Below are positions 29,001 through 36,037 of a stretch of DNA of 64,000 nucleotides, piece after piece. Under the pieces are notes generated by a model. It did not search any database. It saw only the letters and a list, made by a program, of their open reading frames with translations, and was not told the DNA's origin. Each line of letters begins with the position of its first letter. The first letter of the stretch is position 1. A program made the translations under genes and the position numbers. Origin of the DNA: Bacteroidota bacterium (GTDB taxonomy: Bacteria; Bacteroidota; Bacteroidia; AKYH767-A; OLB10); assembly GCA_016709725.1 (NCBI GenBank), contig JADJMG010000014.1, forward strand, positions 69,105 to 133,104, written 5' to 3'.

Positions 29001-31683
29001 GAATAGAAGGTGCATATATATTTTCTACAAAGGGCAATCCTCCAGAGCGCGGGTAAATTAAAATGGTATCACCGTCGGTTGCTGAGGCCAGAGCTGCATT
29101 TATAGTAGTGAAAGCTCCGTTTAAACCGTTTTCTTCAACAACAAGAACAGTGGGATTAAATGAACAGTCTAAACTAAATGAAGCACCCGCATCTTTAGCT
29201 GCACTCCAGGTACTGTTCATATAGGTAGGGATATCTACTTCAATACACGTAAGCGCAAAGTTTTGTACCGCATTAAAATAAGTTAAGTTGGTATTGTTGC
29301 CATTTTGCATATTGAGATTGGTTAATGCATTGGCCGCGCAGTTAAAATGAGTTAATCCGGTACAGGCAGAGACATCGAGACTTGTTATTGAATTTAATTG
29401 ACATTCAAGGAATGTCAATCCTGTTAGCCCTGTTAAATCTAAACTTGAGAGCAGGTTTAAGCTAGCATTTATATTTACAAGTTGTGTATTGGTAGACAAA
29501 TCAAGGCTGGTAATTTGATTGCCACCGCAATTCAGAAAGTTTAAATTTACACATCCGGTGGTTGTAAGACTGGTAATGTTGTTCAATATGCAAATTAAAG
29601 TTTGGAGCGAATTGTTTGAACTAACATCTAAACTTGTTAATGCATTTTGACTACATTCTAATGTAGTCAGTGCGCTATTACTGCCCACATTTAAAGAGGT
29701 GAGAGAATTGCCGTTACAGATTAATCCAACAATAGATGGAAAGGCCTCTATTCCGGTCAAATTGGCAATTCCTGAATTGGCAACATTTATTGTTCCATTA
29801 TATGCATTAGCCTCATAACACTCTATTTCACCATTTCCATTTAGGTTAATTAAGACGTTGCCGACTAAGGCTGACTTAAAATTTGCATCGGGAATAGTTA
29901 CAACACATTCACATCCTGTTCCTGGATAGATGGTGTTGTTATTGTCATCGCAATCAGTATTGTCTAACGTATAACCGGTGGGCGCAATAAGATCACAAAT
30001 GAATTGAGAAATAGCATTATTGCCGTAGCCATCGTTGTCGAGGTCTTGGTAATAGGTAGTATAAAGGAGATCGTCATCCGTTAAGCCGTTACAGTTGTCA
30101 TCAATGTTATTGCAAATTTCAGCTACTCCTGGGTAAATACTATTGTCATTATCATCACAATCAGTAGCGTTAGTTGCTAATCCACCCTGAACAACACAAG
30201 ATGAAAATAAAAGTGGGCCTGCACCATAGCCATCTTCGTCATTGTCGGTGTAATAATCAAAAGGAATAGAAATAATAATGTCACTGCCATTATCCGCACT
30301 TGCGATCACAGGATCACTGCTTATTACTCTGATTCTATATCCAGTTCCAGAGATGCCATTGGGGATAGTTCCATTGATGGTGTTGGAAGTTTCCGTTTCC
30401 AATTCACCGAGGTAAGTCTGATTGGCAAAACTTCCGAATTCATCACTCAGATAGGCTGTGAAAATGTTACCGGTATTGAACGTTCCTGAAGTAATAAAAG
30501 GAATAGCAATGGATTCATCTGAACAGAAAGGTCCAAATGTTGCGCTAACATCAATCGTGGGAGGAGGAAAGGCTTCTCCCACTGCAAATTCACTAAAGGA
30601 AGTTATTCCTGAAATTGAAATTGAAGTTCCTCCTGCGCTGGTAACATTGGGATAAGTCCAGTTTGGAGCATTGTATTTACCTACTATGAAATTAGACGGA
30701 ACAGCAATACCGTCAATTTCTCCATTTTCCCAATTAAAACCAATAAATGCTTGATCAAAAGTGGCTCCGTTGTTGGTGATTTTCCAATTTCTATTTACAC
30801 TCTTTGCAGGATTAATATTTGAAGTAGCGATGCTCGGATGTTCAACATTGAGTGTTGACACCATAATTCCGCCAACCCCTAAATTATTAATTAATGTTAA
30901 TTGAACAGGTCTGTAACCAGCAGCATCTCCAACAGGAAATGTTAATCCAAAACTACCAACAGGATAATTGATTTGTAAATTACCATCAACATACATGAGT
31001 GGATTTGCATTATTTTGATAGTTAGCACCTGCAGCTAAAATGAGCTTGTTCGTGCCCGTGTGAATAGGTCCATAGTTAAAGTTAAGCAATCCCGTAATAG
31101 TTTGATCCCCTCCTAAAGTGACACCAGTAGAAAGATTAAACATTAACAAATTACTAATGGTACCTGTACCGTTGATGTTTTGCGGATTAGAACCATTGAT
31201 CATATCTAAATTACCTAGCGAAATGGTACCGTTATTAATTAGTGTTTGACCGCTGAAAGAGAATGATGCACCACCTGATACTTGAGCACCATTGGTTACA
31301 TCCATTAAAGCAGCATAGCCCCCAACCCAACTTAATGTACCTTCTATTGTTAAATCAATACCCGGGCCGTTGGCAATCGTTAATGTCCCTGAATTAAAAT
31401 TCAGAGTAGCTCCATTTTCAATAATAGTTTGGTCTAGTGTGATGAATCCTCCGAGGGAAACTGTATGCGGACTTCGGATCGTAATTACATTGTCAACGGA
31501 CGGTAAAGGCCCCACTGAAGCAGGAATCCAACCCGACCCGTCATATGTTTCCCACGTTGTTCCGAAAATCCAATCTCCATTGTTTACACTTCGGTAATCA
31601 CCTAATGATTGAGCTTGGAGTTGAAATAAATTAATACTAATAATTGTGAAAGCAATTAATAACTTAGTTGTAAGGTTTTTCAT
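20011..31683 (-). CDS. Giant mosaic T9SS protein with subtilase-fold (S8/S53-like) protease domain
   Basis: The chosen start at 31683 (not 31728) places the signal peptide (LIAFTIISINLFQLQAQ) at residues 1-24 of 3,890. In order: beta-rich N-terminus; MopE-like metal-binding repeats (TDCDDNDNSIYPG, near 508, 580, 1230, 1280, 1570 and 1844); leucine-rich repeats (about 637-795); a parallel-helix region (about 910-1060); a LamG-like domain (about 1314-1481); two discoidin-like segments (about 1605-1765 and 1905-2050); a protease domain (about 2475-2885) with Asp2496 (GVISDSYNT), Glu2541 (TDEGRAMLQIIHDIAP) and Ser2841 (FGTSAAAPH); MBG domains, one split by RALVN repeats; PKD-like domains; a type A sorting domain (VYPNPTQDNVNVQF). 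Glu replaces the usual subtilisin His, as in S53-like members. No frameshift is seen over 11.7 kb. Probably a surface adhesin-protease; the substrate is unknown. Confidence 0.9.
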   Translation of the reverse strand: MKNLTTKLLIAFTIISINLFQLQAQSLGDYRSVNNGDWIFGTTWETYDGSGWIPASVGPLPSVDNVITIRSPHTVSLGGFITLDQTIIENGATLNFNSGTLTIANGPGIDLTIEGTLSWVGGYAALMDVTNGAQVSGGASFSFSGQTLINNGTISLGNLDMINGSNPQNINGTGTISNLLMFNLSTGVTLGGDQTITGLLNFNYGPIHTGTNKLILAAGANYQNNANPLMYVDGNLQINYPVGSFGLTFPVGDAAGYRPVQLTLINNLGVGGIMVSTLNVEHPSIATSNINPAKSVNRNWKITNNGATFDQAFIGFNWENGEIDGIAVPSNFIVGKYNAPNWTYPNVTSAGGTSISISGITSFSEFAVGEAFPPPTIDVSATFGPFCSDESIAIPFITSGTFNTGNIFTAYLSDEFGSFANQTYLGELETETSNTINGTIPNGISGTGYRIRVISSDPVIASADNGSDIIISIPFDYYTDNDEDGYGAGPLLFSSCVVQGGLATNATDCDDNDNSIYPGVAEICNNIDDNCNGLTDDDLLYTTYYQDLDNDGYGNNAISQFICDLIAPTGYTLDNTDCDDNNNTIYPGTGCECVVTIPDANFKSALVGNVLINLNGNGEIECYEANAYNGTINVANSGIANLTGIEAFPSIVGLICNGNSLTSLNVGSNSALTTLECSQNALTSLDVSSNNSLQTLICILNNITSLTTTGCVNLNFLNCGGNQITSLDLSTNTQLVNINASLNLLSSLDLTGLTGLTFLECQLNSITSLDVSACTGLTHFNCAANALTNLNMQNGNNTNLTYFNAVQNFALTCIEVDIPTYMNSTWSAAKDAGASFSLDCSFNPTVLVVEENGLNGAFTTINAALASATDGDTILIYPRSGGLPFVENIYAPSILNLHFHSATPGIKYGVQGDVTMVNGYEILEADITGTVSDSGSSVIGERIANSKITGRILGTAINQNLRVENDSIFNFSGETMMTLHRGAWIGNYLQQTVAGYYEITNVFSSNTATEDSIYIIGNHFDVQGGGRTIAFWGNTQYLYIANNFLRTHGNTNAILYFRSLKQGGSGKNSCINNTINDDAGGAGMFFQIGPAFFIEVRNNLCINSKYALWNPGDVTFDPFQYNYTTQSASGFTNFVADTTNKHTSTSSIALNGSLLDNSDAINGGDPNPLYNDQNGTRNDAGAFGGITSINNYFPAGLVDQTYYLDGDGDGFGNPMISQLSYSQPFGYVLDNTDCDDNNPLSNPSTTWYQDNDEDGFGNNGVSSQSCIQPPGYILVNGDCDDNNIAINPNAVELCDAIDQNCNSILDENNSLNFDGIDDLVHMSDFNLGTSNFTLEAWIFRTSSNNGYVLTNRTSESGAAGNWFNLTAGNLLAFEMAQDGSGSHFYLESNSSLPLNQWTHVAVTRSGTAITLFINGSLDATSNDNFIRNITSGNNIGRIGGWPEFGLNYFTGSIDEVRVWNVARTSTEINNFRVAYVNSQPNLIDYYTFDQGTASGSNTGIFSLSDLASNNNPGELSNFDLTTLTSNWSGGYAGTVYADIDGDGFGDPNNSTTTTTPCFLVGYVSNNIDCDDGNATTNSLNPIILTDGDALVGCSNDSVTLSVAQMQNQRYVSSVVAFSSQATISALQAWPYEAEQIIGAPDVYPNYGNNANAWNPSTDDSQREWIEVAFTDPAPINFIDIYETNKPGSIDTVYVRNPQTLQWEVVYTNTATSYIDNAYKLHISFPLTLFPVSEVRIAMNSPVTIGLNEIDAVRIGEIIPYTYNNYSWSGYNSLPTLNVTTSGLYFVDVQVGSCYASAENINIVLDQNTQTTYYLDSDGDGFGTPTDSVFSCNLPIGYAPNNTDCDDENYLVNPSEPEICANQIDDNCDNIVDNVGFAFPPMITYNGSLTLPTCTTGSIELGVAEVTDLRYASSVINFSSEYSPTSWSAQDILGAPNVPTYADDENAWSGSTENNVREFIEIAFDNPAPINFIKVFQTYSPGSIDTVYIKNPNTQLFETVYTNTAGPQEGVITILNITFPTTAFNVSEVRLALNTPAVPGWDEIDAVGIGLAVPTTFDSYSWSLGSSDSTITVNTPYDYSVDVSLNGCNATSNTVTVSNPVLIAGSQSTANACFGLPSTLYASPNFVSYLWNTGDSTQALVINPSTDTTFSVIATDSYGCTYSDTVIVDLDDPYVFDFLTVTNADCFGQVGGTVDAGTFEGGGGGEVNPEGIYDQYNLYGNNYAQGNNTGIFINLTPGTYTLTYNDNGCIYDSTFVVGQDSTPNATITSSSLLCPDLGSTNLSVDSVAGSTFLWLPSNETTSTITITTPGTYYVQVTNQSCSSTDSIVIVLETEPCIIPGYEPPANGEVPNLIGAELFQLANGINVADTITENNTVFLLDSTQVLIEVITDFGKHDSALALLQTPNYGMNSFIDNGDTTFIITGKIPISNLSKLDSLPTLINYVRPYYPPLVSSQAVVNSINTGLTKTQGDRAMRSDTASLAWNVYGDGIKIGVISDSYNTLFGDPADIDLSNGDLPGAGNPNYSTPIEILEEYPYGRRTDEGRAMLQIIHDIAPKAALAFHTGFVSAGNFAEGIVALDSIGCDIIVDDVTYITEPFFDDGVVSKAVDKVVANGTTYISAAGNFGTASYEGVYSPTTAPVGYTGTAHNFGGGDIYQNINLKAGTYTIVLQWQDSIYSLGQLPGVMNDLDIYLIDNAGNRLFGFNRNNIWGDPLEILPFVVSGNTNANIMITRKWGSQNVKFKYVIFRGDATINEYTNGGATVVGQPNAAGAIAVGAVLYTNTPAFGVSQPSAASFSSRGGVEVKGAVRQKPDIMAPNGVNTTVYLGGQNIDGDLFPNFFGTSAAAPHIAAVAGLLQEANKKFSGIELTPAQMKSTLLSTTLDMYDPGYDVISGSGFVQPDSALKTLGRPQPIALNRYLQDSLLTPGEDTVEVLVVGKFISDNAQVIFRYDTLPATVINQGLLSVIIPPFVGNPPLRIYNPPASLTGLDGGASSDSLYLLGTQAINVVIKANNAIKKYGEQLPTFSANISIDGQDLSSTTLSLADLGLENNITFTSSATSSSNTGLYFIRPASDVTNLSLPASQLLSATYNYQFDDGVLSVQKMPLVIKPNDTTITYGDVIENLNFTYTYPDGMITQSEKVAFANEIKAAHELDLASEVALVDARALVNGRALVNADIDQLSCMASARALVNARALVNARALVNGSYVLDTNHVVDVAVASVFNYQDDNDTTVLVNARALVNARALVNARALVNGRALVNGRALVNARALVNGRALVNGETVADENDEDMFIIIDEDDISAPVDDSLTFNSINLITGMDVGVHSIVPGALLNENFDISYELGSLTIVPAELTVTAGDQFVSCDGIANPFTHTLEGYRYQDADSNLVVSGPTYEILNSLNVPVPTTGIAPGLYSIVPSNLNLVQPSNYVVNYVNGEMISGASPIVLVTPGPVSIGGGIAQGCVPGVAGSRSFSIPTFPEADTYLWTVPTGCTITSGQGTNSIVVSWTNVAIQNGIAGNVCVKGVDSCAESISACLPLEFQVAAPVTPPSISGPSKNCAGDFATYSIANVARASSYIWSPPAGVQIISGQGTNIITAQILSNYAGGSLTVRGSNICGNSPVRIKTLTLNVPSAPSVISGAASGLCNLSDVVYSITPIVGATSYSWNAGVGTIVSGAGTHSIHVNFGNFNTSTISVKAVNACGESTTRILNITGKPAIASPISGISNLICTNSVGNYSVATVTGASSYNWTVSAGGSVTGGQGTKNVTVQWSNVAFVNQSVSVTTSNGCGTSPIRTYAGITMYNCAKVDDGSNLQLSVYPNPTQDNVNVQFFAETEGEYIIRLIDNIGRTLITKTGNASNGVNTALVNTDGIAKGVYHVSIIMNEKQQQIILLKN
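21853..22215 (-). repeat. RALVN hexapeptide repeats (18-bp period) in the giant gene
   Basis: Twelve RALVN units, alternating as (A/G)RALVN, plus degenerate ALVD and VLVN copies, in three blocks of 2, 3 and 7 separated by unrelated sequence. At DNA level the units differ mostly at third codon positions (GCC/GCG/GCA for Ala, TTA/CTT/TTG for Leu), so the peptide, not the DNA, is conserved. Confidence 0.9.
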
Positions 31684-32044
31684 TATGATGAAGATTAGAT
31701 TTTTATAGGCTAGATTGAGTTTCCCCAATTTTGACGCAACTTACAAAATGTCCCTGAATCGACCTACATTTTATTGGCAAATTCACCGATTTTGGTGGCA
31801 GTTTTATTGATTTTTTAACATGGAACCTCTGTTTTTGGTTTTTTAATCCCCTAATTGGGTAGGAGATCAACTTTGATTTAAAAGGGGGTGGATACTACTA
31901 ATTGATGGAATTATTTGAATCTTATTCCAACACCAAGAGTGATCTAGCTCATGAAATTTATTGTATTTATGCCAGCCTATCTAGTTTTGTATTGATTCGA
32001 TCCGACTATTTTAGATGTAGCGTCGGTATCACTACGTTTGCCAC
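31684..32044. promoter_or_regulatory. Divergent promoter region; ruvB -7 element with dprA-like motif
   Basis: On the plus strand TACGTTTG (32033-32040) ends four bases before the ruvB ATG. TGTAGCGTCGGTAT (32016-32029) directly precedes it and is identical to the dprA promoter element. TCCGACTA at 32001-32008 resembles an inverted half-site. No convincing minus-strand TAnnTTTG was found for the giant gene. The rest is AT-rich with nothing recognised. Confidence 0.5.
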
Positions 32045-33076
32045 ATGCGCAATGAAAATTTGAAAAATGAGAAGCAGGATCTCAGCTCTGCAGAAAAGGA
32101 GTTGGAAAAGGTATTGCGCCCTGCCGATTTTCAAGATTTTACAGGCCAAGAAAAGGTCATAGAAAATTTGAGAATTTTTGTTCGAGCCGCCGCTCAACGA
32201 GGGGAAGCTTTGGATCATGTTCTCTTACACGGACCTCCAGGGTTAGGGAAGACGACGTTGGCTCATATCATTTCGAATGAACTAGGAAGTAGTATCAAAA
32301 CCACCTCCGGGCCTGTGCTCGATAAGCCCGGCGACCTTGCTGGTTTATTGACGAATTTGGAACCAAATGATGTGCTTTTTATCGATGAAATTCATCGTCT
32401 TAGCCCTGTGGTGGAAGAATATCTTTATTCCGCCATGGAGGATTATCGAATCGATATCATGATTGAATCGGGGCCAAATGCTCGATCCGTACAAATTAAA
32501 TTAAATCCATTTACACTGGTAGGTGCCACCACTCGTTCTGGACTACTCACTTCTCCATTGCGCGCTCGCTTTGGAATTACTTCGCGTCTCGAATATTATG
32601 ATGCAAAACGTTTGCAATTAATTATTCTTCGTGCATCCGAAATTTTGAAAATGGAGATTGTAGATGAGGCGGCTTTTGAAATTGCTAGAAGAAGTAGAGG
32701 AACACCACGTATTGCGAATTCATTGCTGCGTCGTGTACGCGATTTTGCACAGATCAAAGGAGATGGAAAAGTAGATATGAAAATTGCTCAATACGCACTT
32801 TCTGCGCTGAATGTAGATGAGTTTGGATTGGATGAGATGGATAATCGAATCTTAACTGTGATCATCGATAAATTTAAAGGCGGTCCCGTCGGAATTAATA
32901 CGTTGAGCACAGCAGTGGGTGAAGAGGCTGGGACCATTGAGGAAGTATATGAACCTTTTTTAATTATGGAAGGTTTTTTAATGCGTACTCCGAGAGGAAG
33001 AGAGGTTACCGAAAAAGCATTTAAGCATTTGAATAAAACGTATCGTAAAAATTCAGGCACTCTTTTCGAAGAGTAG
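32045..33076 (+). CDS. ruvB: Holliday junction branch-migration ATPase RuvB
   Basis: RuvB is the hexameric AAA+ motor of the RuvABC complex that moves and resolves Holliday junctions. The 343-residue product is full length. It has the FQDFTGQEKVIENL N-terminal motif, Walker A GPPGLGKTT (63-71), Walker B VLFIDEIHR (110-118), sensor 1 LVGATTRSGLLTSPLRARFG, and the C-terminal winged helix ending TPRGREVTEKAF. The ATG is four bases after a -7 element. queG follows 47 bases downstream and may be cotranscribed. ruvA and ruvC are not present here. Confidence 0.97.
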   Translation: MRNENLKNEKQDLSSAEKELEKVLRPADFQDFTGQEKVIENLRIFVRAAAQRGEALDHVLLHGPPGLGKTTLAHIISNELGSSIKTTSGPVLDKPGDLAGLLTNLEPNDVLFIDEIHRLSPVVEEYLYSAMEDYRIDIMIESGPNARSVQIKLNPFTLVGATTRSGLLTSPLRARFGITSRLEYYDAKRLQLIILRASEILKMEIVDEAAFEIARRSRGTPRIANSLLRRVRDFAQIKGDGKVDMKIAQYALSALNVDEFGLDEMDNRILTVIIDKFKGGPVGINTLSTAVGEEAGTIEEVYEPFLIMEGFLMRTPRGREVTEKAFKHLNKTYRKNSGTLFEE

Positions 33077-33123
33077 TTTTTTTGAAAGATGAAATACAAC
33101 GTATTTAGAATTTAATTCTTCTC

Positions 33124-34059
33124 GTGAAGGAAAGCCGTGCAAACATCATTAAAAGTGAAGCCTTGAAACTAGGCTTTTCTCATGTTGGTATTTCAAAAGC
33201 TGGATTTTTAGAGGAAGAAGCTCCGCGTTTGGAACAATGGCTCTCGCAAAATCGACATGGTAAGATGTCGTATATGGAAAATTGGTTCGATAAAAGATTA
33301 GATCCACGTTTGTTGGTGGATGGAGCCAAATCGGTAATTAGTTTGTTGTTGAATTATTATCCTCAAGAATTTCAAAATCCATCGCTCCCTAAAATTTCTA
33401 AATATGCTTATGGTCGCGATTATCACTTTGTAATTAAAGAAAAATTGAAGGCGTTGATGCAGATTATTCAAACGAAAATTGGTGATGTGCATGGTCGCGC
33501 ATTCGTCGATTCTGCTCCTGTGTTAGACCGTGCATGGGCAAAAAAAAGTGGGCTCGGATGGATTGGTAAGAATGGAAATTTGATTCATCCCAAAAGTGGC
33601 TCCTTCTTTTTTATTGCAGAGTTAATTGTTGATTTGGACTTAGACGAAGATGCACCCATTCGCGATTATTGCGGAACATGTACGCGATGCATGGATGCTT
33701 GCCCCACCGAGGCTATCGTTGCACCGATGGTGGTTGATGGAAGTAAATGTATTTCCTATTTCACCATCGAATTAAAAGAATCGATTCCTAAAAGTTACGA
33801 ATCAAAAATGGATGGTTGGGCTTTTGGTTGCGATGTGTGTCAGGATGTTTGTCCGTGGAATAAATTTTCGAAACCCCATCAAGAAGAAAAATTCAAGCCC
33901 ATTAAAGAATTAATGAATTTAAGTAAAGATGATTGGAAAGAAATTACAGAAGATGTATTTAAAGAAATAGCTAAGGAATCCCCGCTTTTACGACCAGGGC
34001 TGGAAAAAATAAAAAATACAATCCAATTTACTTTACATAATGGCGGAAAGCCTGCATGA
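33124..34059 (+). CDS. queG: Epoxyqueuosine reductase QueG
   Basis: Cobalamin- and Fe-S-dependent cytoplasmic enzyme that carries out the last step of queuosine synthesis in tRNA, reducing epoxyqueuosine. The 311 residues include catalytic Asp135 (FVDSAPVLDRAWA), GLGWIGKNGNLIHP, and two 4Fe-4S motifs with cysteines 183/186/189/193 (CGTCTRCMDACP) and 209/236/239/243 (GCDVCQDVCPWN). Translation starts at GTG (33124); no better ATG exists in frame. It lacks the C-terminal HEAT-repeat extension found in longer homologues, as is usual in Bacteroidota. Its 3' end overlaps the convergent small gene by 32 bases. Confidence 0.95.
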   Translation: MKESRANIIKSEALKLGFSHVGISKAGFLEEEAPRLEQWLSQNRHGKMSYMENWFDKRLDPRLLVDGAKSVISLLLNYYPQEFQNPSLPKISKYAYGRDYHFVIKEKLKALMQIIQTKIGDVHGRAFVDSAPVLDRAWAKKSGLGWIGKNGNLIHPKSGSFFFIAELIVDLDLDEDAPIRDYCGTCTRCMDACPTEAIVAPMVVDGSKCISYFTIELKESIPKSYESKMDGWAFGCDVCQDVCPWNKFSKPHQEEKFKPIKELMNLSKDDWKEITEDVFKEIAKESPLLRPGLEKIKNTIQFTLHNGGKPA

Positions 34060-34219
34060 TCACATCACTGTATCGTTGACCAAATGTAGCAAGGCACCAT
34101 ACCATCAACAATTTTCTTTCATCCTTTTTTAACCAGGAAATTGCTTTCTTAAGTTCTTTAGTAAACAGACGTTGATCGAAACTTACTTTGGTGAGAATCT
34201 CTTTAGAATATTCGAACAT
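34028..34219 (-). CDS. Small conserved hypothetical protein (63 residues)
   Basis: The product is charged and helical, with the pattern MFEYSKEILTKVSFD, LFTKELKKAISWL and LLMVWCLATFGQRYSDVI. I recognise this pattern as a short uncharacterised protein found in other Bacteroidota, from memory and not from a search. It has no signal peptide or membrane segment. The gene overlaps the end of queG tail to tail by 32 bases. Function unknown. Confidence 0.7.
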   Translation of the reverse strand: MFEYSKEILTKVSFDQRLFTKELKKAISWLKKDERKLLMVWCLATFGQRYSDVIMQAFRHYVK

Positions 34220-34321
34220 AATTATACTTGTTTTGGGAACAACGAAGGCTAATTTAGCACCTCTGAAGATAAAAAAACGAATAAAGTTGTAAAATCTTGC
34301 AAGTATCTCGGTGGATAACTT

Positions 34322-34888
34322 TTAATCCTCACTCCATCTGTATGTTAAGTTTTCAAAACCGGCTAAATCTAGCGTTCTGTCAATTACCGTGGCTGCTAAT
34401 TGTTCAAACGAAACTGGTTTGCTGTAGAAAGAAGGCGATGCTGGAACAATAATTCCACCTGCTAAAGTGATGGTCTTCATGTTGTCTAAGTGTATAAGAC
34501 TCAGTGGAGTATCTCTTGTAACGAGAAGTAGTTTTCGCCTTTCTTTTAGGATGACATCCGCAGCTCTGGTAATCAAATCATTAGAAATTCCATGAGCAAT
34601 CCTCGCTAAGGTACCCATCGAACAAGGACAAACAATCATGGTTTCAAACTGTGCTGAACCCGAAGCAAAAGGTGCCATGAAATCACTTTTATCATAGGTT
34701 TTATAAGAGATAGATTCATAGTCTTTATTTCCTAATTCATACTCCCAAACGGTCTTAGCATTATCACTAAAAACAAGACCTACCGTATCAATTTGATCTT
34801 TTAATTGATGTAGTCGATCCATTAAAACTTTAGCATAAATAGCTCCGCTTGCGCCCGTGATTCCAACGATAATTTTTTTCTTTTTCAA
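34322..34888 (-). CDS. ubiX: Flavin prenyltransferase UbiX
   Basis: UbiX joins a dimethylallyl group to FMN, making the prenylated flavin cofactor of UbiD-type decarboxylases. The core motifs are IIVGITGASGAIYAKVL, VFSDNAKTVWEYE, CPCSMGTLARIAHGISNDLI, RAADVILKERRKLLLVTRDT and GGIIVPASPSFY. The best start is a TTG at 34888, one base after the stop of the upstream outer-membrane gene, giving 188 residues, the family norm. An ATG at 34960 would add a lysine-rich overlap with the upstream gene and is unlikely. The tight junction implies translational coupling. No ubiD is in the window. Confidence 0.93.
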   Translation of the reverse strand: MKKKKIIVGITGASGAIYAKVLMDRLHQLKDQIDTVGLVFSDNAKTVWEYELGNKDYESISYKTYDKSDFMAPFASGSAQFETMIVCPCSMGTLARIAHGISNDLITRAADVILKERRKLLLVTRDTPLSLIHLDNMKTITLAGGIIVPASPSFYSKPVSFEQLAATVIDRTLDLAGFENLTYRWSED

Positions 34889-34889
34889 T

Positions 34890-35522
34890 TTATTTTTCTT
34901 CTGATGGTTTTTCTTCTCTATTTGATTTGAATGTATAGAGTAGGGTAAAGGTAAGAACACTTGAATACTGCCCTTGGTTTAAACGATAAATGGCTCCGCT
35001 TGCATGTTCTCGTATTGGAACAATAGATTGATAGTAGCCTAAATTGAAATCGAGGTTTTTTGTGATGGTATAGCCAAAACTTCCCATGAAGCTGAGATCA
35101 TAGTCTGAGAAAGGTCGACGGTATGTTAATTCTCCTTGCTCGTCCTGCTCCGAACTATTTATTAAAAATCCCATCGACGGACCCGCTTCTACATAGAAAC
35201 TTTTGGAGATGGCATAGCGCAACGTCAGTGGAATTTCAAAATAATTCAATCTTAAAAGATAAAAACCAGAGTCGGGTTCTTCTGATTTCAAACGTTTTCT
35301 GCTTCCTTTCTGAAAGTAAATTATCCTAAACCCAAGGTCGAATTCTTGGTTCACGCTCGTTCTAACCCCCAGTCCAGCATAGATACCCGCTTTATTAAAC
35401 CCACTTAATTCGTCACCTGAAATCTGTGAACCTACAATGCCACCGGTTACTTCTGCTCTAAAGACTTGTCCGTGAGCCCAACCTGACAAAAGCAGGAATG
35501 AGAGGAGGAGAATTCGTTTCAT
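34890..35522 (-). CDS. Outer-membrane beta-barrel protein (PorT-like/OmpW-size family)
   Basis: The 210-residue product has a cleavable signal peptide (LLLSFLLLSGWAHGQ) and alternating beta strands that fit an eight-stranded barrel (GGIVGSQISGD, AGIYAGLGVRT, FDLGFRIIYFQKG, YVEAGPSMGFLI, DLSFMGSFGYTI, LDFNLGYYQSIVPI, SVLTFTLLYTF). It matches the outer-membrane beta-barrel domain group common in Bacteroidota; function unknown. It is the first gene of a two-gene unit with ubiX. Confidence 0.85.
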   Translation of the reverse strand: MKRILLLSFLLLSGWAHGQVFRAEVTGGIVGSQISGDELSGFNKAGIYAGLGVRTSVNQEFDLGFRIIYFQKGSRKRLKSEEPDSGFYLLRLNYFEIPLTLRYAISKSFYVEAGPSMGFLINSSEQDEQGELTYRRPFSDYDLSFMGSFGYTITKNLDFNLGYYQSIVPIREHASGAIYRLNQGQYSSVLTFTLLYTFKSNREEKPSEEK

Positions 35523-35676
35523 GAGTGAAAAATAGGGAATTATTAGGCAAATGCAATGATTAAAATGAAAGTAAATTAGGTTATTAATTATTAACGTACC
35601 TATCTTTAAAATTAATTGAGGAAGAATAATTGTGTGAGATGAACTGAACTAAATTTACTGTATACCGGATGCGCCC

Positions 35677-36032
35677 ATGAAACTAATAGTTGGATTTGCT
35701 TTCTTCTTGTTATTGAATTCCCCATTCGGGTTTTTGCTCAAACTGACTTTCCCCATGCTTTGGATGTGATTATAGAGATTAAAAAATTTAATCAAGAAAA
35801 GCATCTTTCTATTATTTCACAATCGCTAGTTGCTTATTCTTCCAATTCCTTAGTTAAAAATGTATGTAATTGGAGCGGATGGATCTTGATTCGAATCGAT
35901 GAAGAACAAATTTCTGGCCCCAAAGTTCTGTTGGATATCTTGAAGAATGCAGGGTTTGAAGTGGAATGGAAAGAAGGTGCCACACTTTCGGATTTAACAA
36001 TTACATGTAAGGAACCCGTTTATAAATTTTAA
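35677..36032 (+). CDS. Small secreted protein, frameshifted in its signal peptide
   Basis: An ATG at 35677 opens a signal peptide (IVGFAFFLLLNSPFGF). One T missing from the T-run at 35731-35735 throws the frame off. With it restored the protein reads FAQTDFPHALDVIIEIKKFN and continues through the open 35760-36032 frame to CKEPVYKF, about 118 residues. The mature domain has no family I recognise. It lies five bases before the next T9SS cargo gene and is probably cotranscribed with it. Confidence 0.65.
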
Positions 36033-36037
36033 GGATC

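Noticed and set aside
34322..34960. UbiX starting at the ATG at 34960
   Set aside because: It would overlap the upstream gene by 71 bases and add a lysine-rich extension not seen in the family; TTG at 34888 gives a normal-length protein.
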